Below, piece by piece: positions 1 through 5,892 of a stretch of 5,892 nucleotides of DNA (positions are counted from its first letter, which is position 1; the number at the start of each line of letters is the position of its first letter). The notes under the pieces were generated by a model. It was not told where the DNA came from. It searched no databases and was given only the letters and a program-made list of their open reading frames with translations. Source of the stretch: Holophagaceae bacterium (GTDB taxonomy: Bacteria > Acidobacteriota > Holophagae > Holophagales > Holophagaceae); NCBI GenBank assembly GCA_025355915.1, contig JANXYT010000213.1:1-5892 (forward strand), in the 5' to 3' direction. A program made the translations under genes and the position numbers.

Positions 1-1081
1 CTTCGAGGCGGCCTGGGCCAAGACCCGGGAGGACGTGGTCTTCACCACCCACACGCCCATCGTCCAGGGCAACGAGTCCCATCCCATCGACCGCTTCCTG
101 TACCTGGGCGCCAACCTCGGCCTCACCAAGGCCCAGCTCAAGCAGCTCGGCGGCAGCCCCTTCAACATGACCGTGGGCGCCCTGCGGCTCTCCCGCATCT
201 CGAACGCCGTGGCGGACCTGCATCGCATCACGGCGAACACCATGTGGAAGAAGGTGGAGGGGCGTAGCGAGATCATTGGCATCACCAACGCCATCCACCG
301 TCCCACCTGGGTGGACCAGCGGATGCTCGACCTGTCGGCGGCCTGTGACGGCTCGAAGAAGGCGAAGGATGCTCTGTGGAAGGCGCACCAGGACAACAAG
401 AAGAAGCTCATCCAGTTCGTCGAGACGCGTACCGGCGTCAAGCTGGACGTCGATCAACTGGTCATCGGCTTCTCCCGCCGCGCGGCCCCCTACAAGCGTT
501 CCAACTTCATCTTCACCGACCGCAAGTTCATCGAACCCCCGCTCAAGACCGGCCGGCTGCAGATCGTCTTTTCCGGCAAGGCGCATCCGCTGGACGACAA
601 CGGCAAGCGGATCGTCGAGAACATCCTGGAGATGACCCAGCGGTATCCGAACAGCGTGGTCTTCCTCGAGAACTACGACATGGAGATCGGCCGCATGCTC
701 ACCCGCGGGTCCGACGTGTGGCTGAACAACCCCCGCCGCCCCAAGGAGGCCTCCGGCACCTCAGGCATGAAGGCTGCCATGAACGGGGTGCTGAACCTCT
801 CCATCCTGGACGGCTGGTGGCCCGAAGCCTGTGACCATGGCGTGAATGGCTGGCAGTTCGGCGATGGCTTCGAAAGCGAGGACGAAGCCGTCCTGGACAA
901 GCACGATTTCAAGGCCTTCAAGAAGGTCCTCGCCGACGCGGTGCTGCCCACCTATTACGAGCGCCGCGACGCCTGGGTGGACCTGATGGTGGCCTCCATC
1001 CAAAGCACCCGCGAGGCCTTTGGCGTCCAGCGGATGCTCGACGAGTACTACACCCGGATGTACAGGCGGACCGCTCGCTAG
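1..1081 (+). CDS. glgP: alpha-glucan (glycogen/maltodextrin) phosphorylase, C-terminal part, 5' end outside the window
   Basis: Phosphorolysis of alpha-1,4-glucans, releasing glucose-1-phosphate with pyridoxal phosphate (PLP) as cofactor; presumably cytoplasmic. The frame is open from base 2 to the TAG at 1079-1081 (359 codons seen). Counting from base 2, visible motifs are THTP (about 16-19), the basic GFSRRAAPYKR stretch (about 156-166, phosphate/substrate region), FSGKAHP (191-197), FLENYDMEIGR, and EASGTSGMK, whose Lys257 (codon 770-772) matches the PLP-binding lysine of the family. The pattern GKAHP...ENYDM...LNNPRRP...EASGTSGMK is that of the short bacterial branch of GT35 phosphorylases (glgP-like, Thermotoga AgpA type) rather than the classical GlgP/MalP form. 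The upstream catalytic half is missing, so full length and a possible DUF3417 N-terminal domain cannot be judged. GTG at 35 is an internal valine, not a start. The pullulanase begins 71 bases downstream on the same strand. The family call is very firm; the preferred substrate (glycogen, maltodextrin) is not. Confidence 0.93.
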   Translation, partial: FEAAWAKTREDVVFTTHTPIVQGNESHPIDRFLYLGANLGLTKAQLKQLGGSPFNMTVGALRLSRISNAVADLHRITANTMWKKVEGRSEIIGITNAIHRPTWVDQRMLDLSAACDGSKKAKDALWKAHQDNKKKLIQFVETRTGVKLDVDQLVIGFSRRAAPYKRSNFIFTDRKFIEPPLKTGRLQIVFSGKAHPLDDNGKRIVENILEMTQRYPNSVVFLENYDMEIGRMLTRGSDVWLNNPRRPKEASGTSGMKAAMNGVLNLSILDGWWPEACDHGVNGWQFGDGFESEDEAVLDKHDFKAFKKVLADAVLPTYYERRDAWVDLMVASIQSTREAFGVQRMLDEYYTRMYRRTAR

Positions 1082-1142
1082 GCAGGTTTCAGGTCCGAGC
1101 ACCTCGCGACTTCCCCGGTTGAAGGGCTGGCTTGTTCCGAAA

Positions 1143-1149
1143 GGGAGGT
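1143..1149 (+). promoter_or_regulatory. ribosome binding site of the pullulanase gene
   Basis: GGGAGGT lies 3 bases before the ATG at 1153 (4 if only GGGAGG is counted) and is preceded by AA, a near-consensus Shine-Dalgarno. It decides the start: an in-frame TTG at 1132 lies upstream of this site and would put seven extra residues before a normal lipoprotein signal. Confidence 0.8.
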
Positions 1150-1152
1150 CCC

Positions 1153-1209
1153 ATGACCCGATTCCTTGCTTTCATCCTGGCCGCGGGACTGGGGCTGCTC
1201 CCGGGCTGC
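1153..1209 (+). other. lipoprotein signal peptide and lipobox of the pullulanase
   Basis: Residues 1-19: an Arg at position 3, a hydrophobic Leu/Ala/Gly-rich core, and L-P-G-C, with Cys19 encoded by TGC at 1207-1209. A run of six glycines follows as a flexible tether. Pro at -2 is not the commonest lipobox residue but is tolerated. Export followed by lipidation is inferred from this pattern. Confidence 0.82.
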
Positions 1210-3417
1210 GGTGGCGGGGGAGGCGGTTCCACGCCTCCGGGGCCCGCTCCGTTGGCCCTCGACAGCGATCCCAACGCCACCCCGCCCGCGGACCCCGCCT
1301 ACTACAAAATCCCGAGCAACCCGCTGGGGGCCATCGTCAGCGGGACCAGCGTCACCTTCAACTACTGGAACCCCAACGCTGGTTCGGTGACCCTCTGCCT
1401 CTACGCCAGATGGAACGACGCCCTGAGCGCCCCTGCGGCCACCCAGGCCATGATCCGGGGCACCGGCGGCATCTGGACCACGGGCACGCAGGCGATTCCC
1501 ACCCAGGCCTTTTACGTCTACAAGGTCGGCAGCGACTACGTGCTGGATCCCTACGCCAAGTCCATGGCCCAGTGGGTCCATGCCAACGGCGCCGTCATCC
1601 CGGGCGATGCCATTGGCAAGGGCGCCATCGTCAACCCCTCGACCGTGGATCCCGATGGCGGGTGGACACCGTATACGGAGGCCTCCTACTACTTCGATGG
1701 TTCCAAGATGAAGGGGATGGACGGGGCCACCCCCGCGCCCTTCGCCTTCGCCTCCAACCGCGATGCCATTGTCTACGAGGCTGGCATCCGGGACCTGACG
1801 GTGGACCCGGCCCTCACCGGCTTTGCCGCCGGGCGCCCCTGGGGGACCTACAAGGGCCTCGTCGACCTGCTGCCGCACATCCAGAAGCTGGGCGTCACCC
1901 ACGTCCAGCTGCTCTGTCCGCTGGAGAACTACACCTACGACCAGACCAAGATCGGAACCCGGGAACTGAACCCCAGCCAGACCGCAGGCGCCAACTACAA
2001 CTGGGGCTACGACCCCCAGAACTACTTCACGCCCACGGGCATGTACTCGGCAAATCCGACGAGCCCCACCGCCCGGATCAACGAACTGAAAACCCTCATC
2101 AACGAGATTCACAAGCAGGGCATGGGCGTCCTCCTGGACGTGGTCTACAACCACACGGCCAACAACAAGGTGCTGGGCGATTCGGGGATCCAGGGCTACT
2201 ACTACCGCGCCACCTCTAGGAACGGCGCCGGCAGCCAGGATGTGAAATCCGAGGCCAAGATGGTGCGGAAGCTCATCGTCGATTCCATCGTCCACTGGGT
2301 GGGTGAGTACAAGGTGGATGGCTTCCGGTTCGATCTCATGGGCGTTATGGATGCCCAGACCATCAAGGCTGCCTATGCCGCGGCCAGGGCGCTCAATCCG
2401 AAGGTGATCTTTCTTGGCGAGGGCTGGAACGGCTTCTACAGCGGCCCGGCGACTGACTACATCGGGGACCTCACCGCCGGGGCGGACCAGGGGAACGCGG
2501 CCCTGTTCAATGGGCTGAACGTCTCCATGTTCTCCGACAGCTACCGGCAGATCTTCAAGAACGGCTATCCCAGTGACGGTGCGGCCGCCTTCCTATCGGG
2601 GTCGGCTCAGAACGCCGCCAACCTCTTTTCGAACATCGCGGGACTCCCCACCAACAGCAACCCCGCCTTCGCGCCGGGATCCACGAACAACGTGGTCAGC
2701 TACCTCACGGTCCACGACAACCTCTGCCTCTATGACGTCCTGGCCATGGCCACCGATGCGCCCAAGAACGCCGCCGGGGACGCGGACATTCTCAAGCGGG
2801 CCAAGGTGGGCTACGCCGTACTGCTGACCTCCCAAGGCCTGGCCTTCATCCATGCCGGCGACGAGATGTTCCGGACCAAGGAAACCACCGCTGGCGGCCC
2901 GAACACCAAGTCCAACCTGATCCGCTCCTTCGTGGACAACTCCTACAACGCCTCCGACGCCATCAACCTGGTGAAGTGGTCCAACGTCTACGCGAGTGAT
3001 CCGATCACCGGCGGGTTCACGAACTACGCCACCACCAGCCACGGCTACCAGCTCTACGCCTACGTCCAGGGGCTCATCGCGCTTCGGAAGAGCACCAATG
3101 CCTTCCGCCTGCCGGACGCCACCCGCGCCGCCAACCTGAGCGCCATCAACCCCAGCGGGGTCGGTAGCACCACCCTGGCCTTCGGCTACAAGGCCGTGGC
3201 CACGGACGGCACCGCCTACTACGTCTTCCACAACGCCGACACCACGGCCAAGTCGTTCACGGTGGACGCGGACCTCAGCACGGCGGCCCTGCTGGCGGAC
3301 GGCGCCCAGGCAGGCCTCACGGCGATCGCCGTGCCCACGGGCGTATCGGTCGTCACCACGGCGGGTGTCAGCACCGTCACGCTCCAACCCCTGATCTCGG
3401 CCATTCTTCGGAAGTGA
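1153..3417 (+). CDS. pulA: type I pullulanase-like GH13 lipoprotein (alpha-glucan debranching enzyme)
   Basis: Predicted to hydrolyse alpha-1,6 branch links of pullulan, starch or glycogen fragments outside the cytoplasm. The 754-residue product starts with a lipoprotein signal (LLPGC, Cys19) and a Gly/Pro-rich linker (about 20-35). A CBM48-like beta domain follows (about 57-137), then a GH13 barrel: YEAGIRDLT (208-216), GTYKGLVDLLPHI (from 231), the pullulanase signature YNWGYDP (282-288), region I DVVYNH (329-334), region II GFRFDLMG with nucleophile Asp394, region III FLGEGWN with acid/base Glu423, and region IV TVHDN with His521 and Asp522. HAGDEMFRTK (from 567) and NSYNASDAIN (596-605) are also pullulanase-like. 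A C-terminal beta domain (about 654-754) ends the protein. All three catalytic acids are present, and the 29-residue Asp-Glu spacing fits the family. The ATG follows a strong Shine-Dalgarno; the stop is TGA. Gly at +2 after the lipobox Cys gives no inner-membrane retention signal, so outer-membrane anchoring is inferred. The isoamylase/GlgX group is less likely because of YNWGYDP. Substrate preference is untested. Confidence 0.93.
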   Translation: MTRFLAFILAAGLGLLPGCGGGGGGSTPPGPAPLALDSDPNATPPADPAYYKIPSNPLGAIVSGTSVTFNYWNPNAGSVTLCLYARWNDALSAPAATQAMIRGTGGIWTTGTQAIPTQAFYVYKVGSDYVLDPYAKSMAQWVHANGAVIPGDAIGKGAIVNPSTVDPDGGWTPYTEASYYFDGSKMKGMDGATPAPFAFASNRDAIVYEAGIRDLTVDPALTGFAAGRPWGTYKGLVDLLPHIQKLGVTHVQLLCPLENYTYDQTKIGTRELNPSQTAGANYNWGYDPQNYFTPTGMYSANPTSPTARINELKTLINEIHKQGMGVLLDVVYNHTANNKVLGDSGIQGYYYRATSRNGAGSQDVKSEAKMVRKLIVDSIVHWVGEYKVDGFRFDLMGVMDAQTIKAAYAAARALNPKVIFLGEGWNGFYSGPATDYIGDLTAGADQGNAALFNGLNVSMFSDSYRQIFKNGYPSDGAAAFLSGSAQNAANLFSNIAGLPTNSNPAFAPGSTNNVVSYLTVHDNLCLYDVLAMATDAPKNAAGDADILKRAKVGYAVLLTSQGLAFIHAGDEMFRTKETTAGGPNTKSNLIRSFVDNSYNASDAINLVKWSNVYASDPITGGFTNYATTSHGYQLYAYVQGLIALRKSTNAFRLPDATRAANLSAINPSGVGSTTLAFGYKAVATDGTAYYVFHNADTTAKSFTVDADLSTAALLADGAQAGLTAIAVPTGVSVVTTAGVSTVTLQPLISAILRK

Positions 3418-3452
3418 CCCCTGCCGAGGGCGATCGAAGAGAGAAGAAATCA

Positions 3453-3534
3453 TGAACCGCAGATGACGCAGATTTCACAGATGGCACCCCGACCCATGCC
3501 TGCATCTGCGGCCATCTGCGTCATCTGCGGTTCA
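3453..3534. repeat. 82-base palindromic intergenic repeat (MITE/REP-like) built on ATCTGCG
   Basis: The outer arms 3453-3473 and 3514-3534 are perfect 21-base reverse complements. Each arm holds three copies of a 7-base unit at 9-10 base spacing: CGCAGAT at 3458 and 3467 plus the variant CACAGAT at 3476 on the left; ATCTGCG at 3504, 3514 and 3523 on the right. The inner part pairs imperfectly and is capped by GGCA (3483-3486) and TGCC (3497-3500). It lies between two convergent genes, 35 bases after the pullulanase stop and 43 bases from the AGE gene stop. The outgoing strand on each side is pyrimidine-rich (CTTTCTTTT rightward; TTTCTTCTCTCTTC leftward), so a folded transcript could help end transcription from both genes. 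Elements of this look, which read as ICVICGS-type peptides when translated, occur in many bacterial genomes as far as I recall. There is no transposase and no obvious flanking target duplication, so non-autonomous mobility is only inferred. Confidence 0.88.
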
Positions 3535-3577
3535 ATCTTGTCCCTTTCTTTTGCGAGTGCAGCCCGGCTGACGGGGC

Positions 3578-5056
3578 TCAGCGCAGTCCCAGAAAGGCCA
3601 CGTCCACCTTCCGCCGTCCCGGGAACCCAGGTAGCGGCTGGCTGGTGCGGTTCGTGATGGTTCCCTCGAAGAGGTAGGGCCGAAGGTCTGCCTTGGCACT
3701 GGGAGGCGCGAAGTAGAGGTGCGCCGCCTGGCCGCGCAGGGCCTGGGCCGTGAGGTAGCCCACCAGGGCGTGTTCGGCGGAGTGGTAGCCGCTCTTCCAC
3801 TGGTGGATCTTGGCACCTTGCCAGGGCTCGAAGTCCGGGCCGCCCGCCCCGCCCCAGACCTCGTGGTTCACGGGATCCACCATGCGCCGGAACCAGAAAT
3901 CCGCCGTGCGCGGCAGGGGCGCGGCCTGGGCCGGATCGCTCAGAGCGAGGGTTCCGGCCAGCTGGTCCAGCTCGGCGTAGATCCACCACTGCTTGCCAGT
4001 GTCCACGGTGCCGTCCGGCCGCAACCGCGAACCCCAGGTGCCGGAGTCCGGCAGGTAGGCCTGCTGCAGCACGGCCTTCGCCCCGGTGGTGGCGAGGTCC
4101 ACCAGGGATTGGTTTTTCGTGAGCCGCCCGATGCGCTCGAGCATCCAGTAGGCCTTGGCCGTGTGGCCGAAGTCCGTGTGCCGCGAGCCCAGCTTCTTCT
4201 GGGCCGGGTCGTGGAGGGTGCCCCAGAACAGATGGCGCTCCCCGTCGTGGTAGTCCCGGACCAGCACATCCGCCAGGCGTTTCAGGTCAGCGGTCCACTC
4301 CTTGCGGTCCGCCGCGGGCAGGATGGGTGTCAGCAGCAGCATGTAGGCGTTGACCTGATCCAGCTGGGCCACCAGTTCCTGGCGGAGGTGTTCGCCGTCC
4401 GGAGATTCCTGCTTCACCCAGCGCAACGCCTGCCATTCGGGATTCCAGTACTGCGAGAAGATGTGCCGCTTCAGCTTTTTGATGTCGCGCAGCACGGCCT
4501 CGTCCCGGGTGAGGTAGTAGTACATGGCCAAGCCCAGTTCGGCGTAGGCGAGGTCCTGGGTCGTACGGGCCAGAATTTCGGGCTGGGGCACCCCCTTGTC
4601 CCAATAGGAGACGGCACTGCCGGTCTTGGGGTCCAGCGCCTGCCTGCGGAGGAAGGCCGCACCGTCCCGGGCCAGCTCCAGCATCTTCGGATCGCCCGTC
4701 AGGTGGTAGGCCACTCCGTAGAAGTAGGTCTGGCGGGACTTCATGCGCACGTACTCGCGGCCGAAGTGCTCCTTGATCCAGCCCGGCGCCGTGGCCAGTT
4801 CCTCTGGCGGCTTCGCCCAATCCACGACCTTGCCGTCGTTGCCGCGGAAGGTGGGGAAGTCGCCCCGGGGCTTCCCCCAGGCATCCGGGACGTTCCAGAA
4901 GGGCAGCAAGTCTTCGCGGAAATGCTTCAGCCAGCGCTCCCCCGTGGGGAGATCGGCCGGGACCTGGACCAGGGCGACCAAGGTCCCCTGCGCGCCCGCC
5001 GGATGGCCCGAGGTGAGGGCGGCCAGGGCCGCGAGCAGCACGAAGGACTTGAACAT
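3578..5056 (-). CDS. exported AGE-family (N-acylglucosamine 2-epimerase-like) protein, substrate unknown
   Basis: A 492-residue protein with a Sec signal peptide: hydrophobic core at about 5-16 and an AGA site with likely cleavage after residue 22. It is therefore probably periplasmic, which is unusual because characterised N-acylglucosamine and cellobiose 2-epimerases are cytoplasmic. The mature part looks like an (alpha/alpha)6 barrel of the AGE superfamily: SRQTYFYGVAY (107-117), LDQVNAYMLLLTPIL (232-246), HTDFGHTAKAYWML (293-306), KQWWIYAEL (355-363) and WKSGYHSAEHALVGYL (420-435). His298 and His425 are the likely counterparts of the two catalytic His of AGE epimerases. The usual Glu three residues after the first His appears to be Lys301 here, so the chemistry may differ. 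About 50 C-terminal residues (443-492) extend past the barrel motifs. The ATG at 5056 is preceded by AGGAG at 5 bases; the stop is TGA. It lies downstream of GAPDH on the same strand, across a 132-base gap with inverted repeats, and converges on the pullulanase gene. Epimerase, isomerase or a hydrolase-like function are all possible. Confidence 0.82.
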   Translation of the reverse strand: MFKSFVLLAALAALTSGHPAGAQGTLVALVQVPADLPTGERWLKHFREDLLPFWNVPDAWGKPRGDFPTFRGNDGKVVDWAKPPEELATAPGWIKEHFGREYVRMKSRQTYFYGVAYHLTGDPKMLELARDGAAFLRRQALDPKTGSAVSYWDKGVPQPEILARTTQDLAYAELGLAMYYYLTRDEAVLRDIKKLKRHIFSQYWNPEWQALRWVKQESPDGEHLRQELVAQLDQVNAYMLLLTPILPAADRKEWTADLKRLADVLVRDYHDGERHLFWGTLHDPAQKKLGSRHTDFGHTAKAYWMLERIGRLTKNQSLVDLATTGAKAVLQQAYLPDSGTWGSRLRPDGTVDTGKQWWIYAELDQLAGTLALSDPAQAAPLPRTADFWFRRMVDPVNHEVWGGAGGPDFEPWQGAKIHQWKSGYHSAEHALVGYLTAQALRGQAAHLYFAPPSAKADLRPYLFEGTITNRTSQPLPGFPGRRKVDVAFLGLR

Positions 5057-5061
5057 GGGGG

Positions 5062-5066
5062 CTCCT
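5062..5066 (-). promoter_or_regulatory. ribosome binding site of the AGE-family gene
   Basis: On the minus strand AGGAG stands five bases (all C) before the ATG at 5056-5054. This supports that start, which also gives an intact signal peptide. Confidence 0.75.
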
Positions 5067-5069
5067 GAA

Positions 5070-5096
5070 GCCGAAATCGATCCTCAGGATATCGGC
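5070..5096. repeat. interrupted dyad upstream of the AGE-family gene
   Basis: GCCGA (5070-5074) and ATCCT (5080-5084) are mirrored by AGGAT (5086-5090) and TCGGC (5092-5096), around a single central C. The symmetry is imperfect: five extra bases on the left against one on the right. It sits just upstream of the Shine-Dalgarno. An operator role is possible but nothing else supports it; chance in GC-rich DNA is a fair alternative. Confidence 0.35.
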
Positions 5097-5114
5097 GATT
5101 CCGGCGGTAAACAC

Positions 5115-5164
5115 CACCGCCGAGCGCACGAAGAAGGAAGCCCTTCTCGGTGTTCTCGGCGGTG
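5115..5164 (-). terminator. nested inverted repeat in the gap after the GAPDH gene; possible terminator or mRNA 3'-end structure
   Basis: Perfect 10-base arms CACCGCCGAG (5115-5124) and CTCGGCGGTG (5155-5164) enclose a second stem, GAAGG (5133-5137) with CCTTC (5142-5146), which an adjacent CGA/TCG extends with a one-base bulge. The structure begins 24 bases after the GAPDH stop in the direction of that gene. Only a TTT follows it on the minus strand, so it is not a textbook intrinsic terminator. It could instead protect an mRNA 3' end or reduce read-through into the AGE gene. Confidence 0.45.
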
Positions 5165-5169
5165 AATCA

Positions 5170-5185
5170 TCCACCGGGTGGTGGA
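5170..5185 (-). repeat. small hairpin right after the GAPDH stop
   Basis: TCCACC (5170-5175) and GGTGGA (5180-5185) form a 6-base stem with a 4-base loop, three bases past the GAPDH stop codon. No T-run follows, so on its own it is a poor terminator. It may act with the larger inverted repeat next to it. Confidence 0.4.
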
Positions 5186-5188
5186 GAG

Positions 5189-5892
<704 letters not shown>

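Noticed and set aside
1132..1152. TTG at 1132 as the pullulanase start
   Set aside because: It lies upstream of the Shine-Dalgarno at 1143-1149 and would add seven residues ahead of a normal lipoprotein signal; ATG at 1153 fits better.
1078..2295. 405-codon open frame on the minus strand opposite the pullulanase
   Set aside because: It is a shadow of the GC-rich coding strand: composition is dominated by Gly, Val, Arg and Asp/His, with no recognisable domain, and it lies antisense to well-conserved GH13 motifs.
3419..3430. Small CCCT/AGGG hairpin just after the pullulanase stop as a terminator
   Set aside because: The stem is only 4 bases and no T-run follows; the large palindrome just downstream is a better candidate.
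2593..3453. 286-codon minus-strand frame opposite the pullulanase C-terminus
   Set aside because: Same kind of GC-driven antisense frame; no domain and no supporting start signal.
3453..3534. Possible mini CRISPR array because of the regularly spaced ATCTGCG units
   Set aside because: Units are 7 bases at 9-10 base spacing and are mirrored in two arms. There are no spacers of 30 or more bases and no cas genes nearby.
3450..3989. Minus-strand frame ending in an ICEICVICGS-like peptide, and its plus-strand counterpart at 3463-3657
   Set aside because: The Cys/Ile peptides are simply translation of the palindromic repeat arms, and the rest overlaps the AGE gene in another frame. The paired cysteines are not evidence of a metal-binding protein.
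3719..5068. 449-codon open frame on the plus strand opposite the AGE-family gene
   Set aside because: It lies antisense to a gene with a signal peptide, Shine-Dalgarno and family motifs. Its product is low-complexity Gly/Arg/Val/Gln-rich and has no motif.
5070..5113. Sigma-70-like promoter for the AGE gene (TTTACC and TATCCT on the minus strand)
   Set aside because: The hexamers match only 4 of 6 bases each and are spaced 14 bases apart, too short for a normal promoter.

Overview
The window is high-GC bacterial DNA with four protein genes, two of them cut by the window edges. They are the 3' part of an alpha-glucan phosphorylase (plus strand), a complete lipoprotein type I pullulanase (plus), a complete exported AGE-family (N-acylglucosamine 2-epimerase-like) protein (minus), and most of a glyceraldehyde-3-phosphate dehydrogenase (minus). 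A lipobox and a Sec signal peptide indicate a Gram-negative envelope. The protein style (Gly-rich linker after the lipobox Cys, GC-rich codons) and the repeat type would fit Acidobacteriota of the Geothrix/Holophaga kind, but this is an impression from memory and not demonstrated.

Layout. Bases 1-1081 hold the phosphorylase C-terminal half. A 71-base gap with a strong Shine-Dalgarno leads into the pullulanase (1153-3417), so the two may be co-transcribed. Between the convergent pullulanase and AGE genes (3418-3577) lies an 82-base palindromic element (3453-3534) with perfect 21-base outer arms built from an ATCTGCG/CGCAGAT unit. The AGE-like gene reads leftward from 5056 to 3578. The 132-base gap between it and the upstream GAPDH gene (5057-5188) contains several inverted repeats, including a perfect 10-base pair of arms (5115-5124 and 5155-5164). 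The GAPDH gene runs leftward from beyond the right edge to 5189.

How the genes fit together. The set is mostly carbohydrate metabolism. The lipoprotein pullulanase would cut alpha-1,6 branches of external or periplasmic alpha-glucans. The phosphorylase, which has no visible export signal in the part seen, would release glucose-1-phosphate from linear alpha-1,4 chains in the cytoplasm, and GAPDH belongs to downstream glycolysis. The AGE-family protein is exported and its substrate is unknown. I see no RNA gene, CRISPR array, transposase or phage gene, and no convincing evidence of a wholly new system. The most worthwhile items are the intergenic palindromic repeat and the exported AGE-family protein with an apparent Glu-to-Lys change near its active-site His motif.
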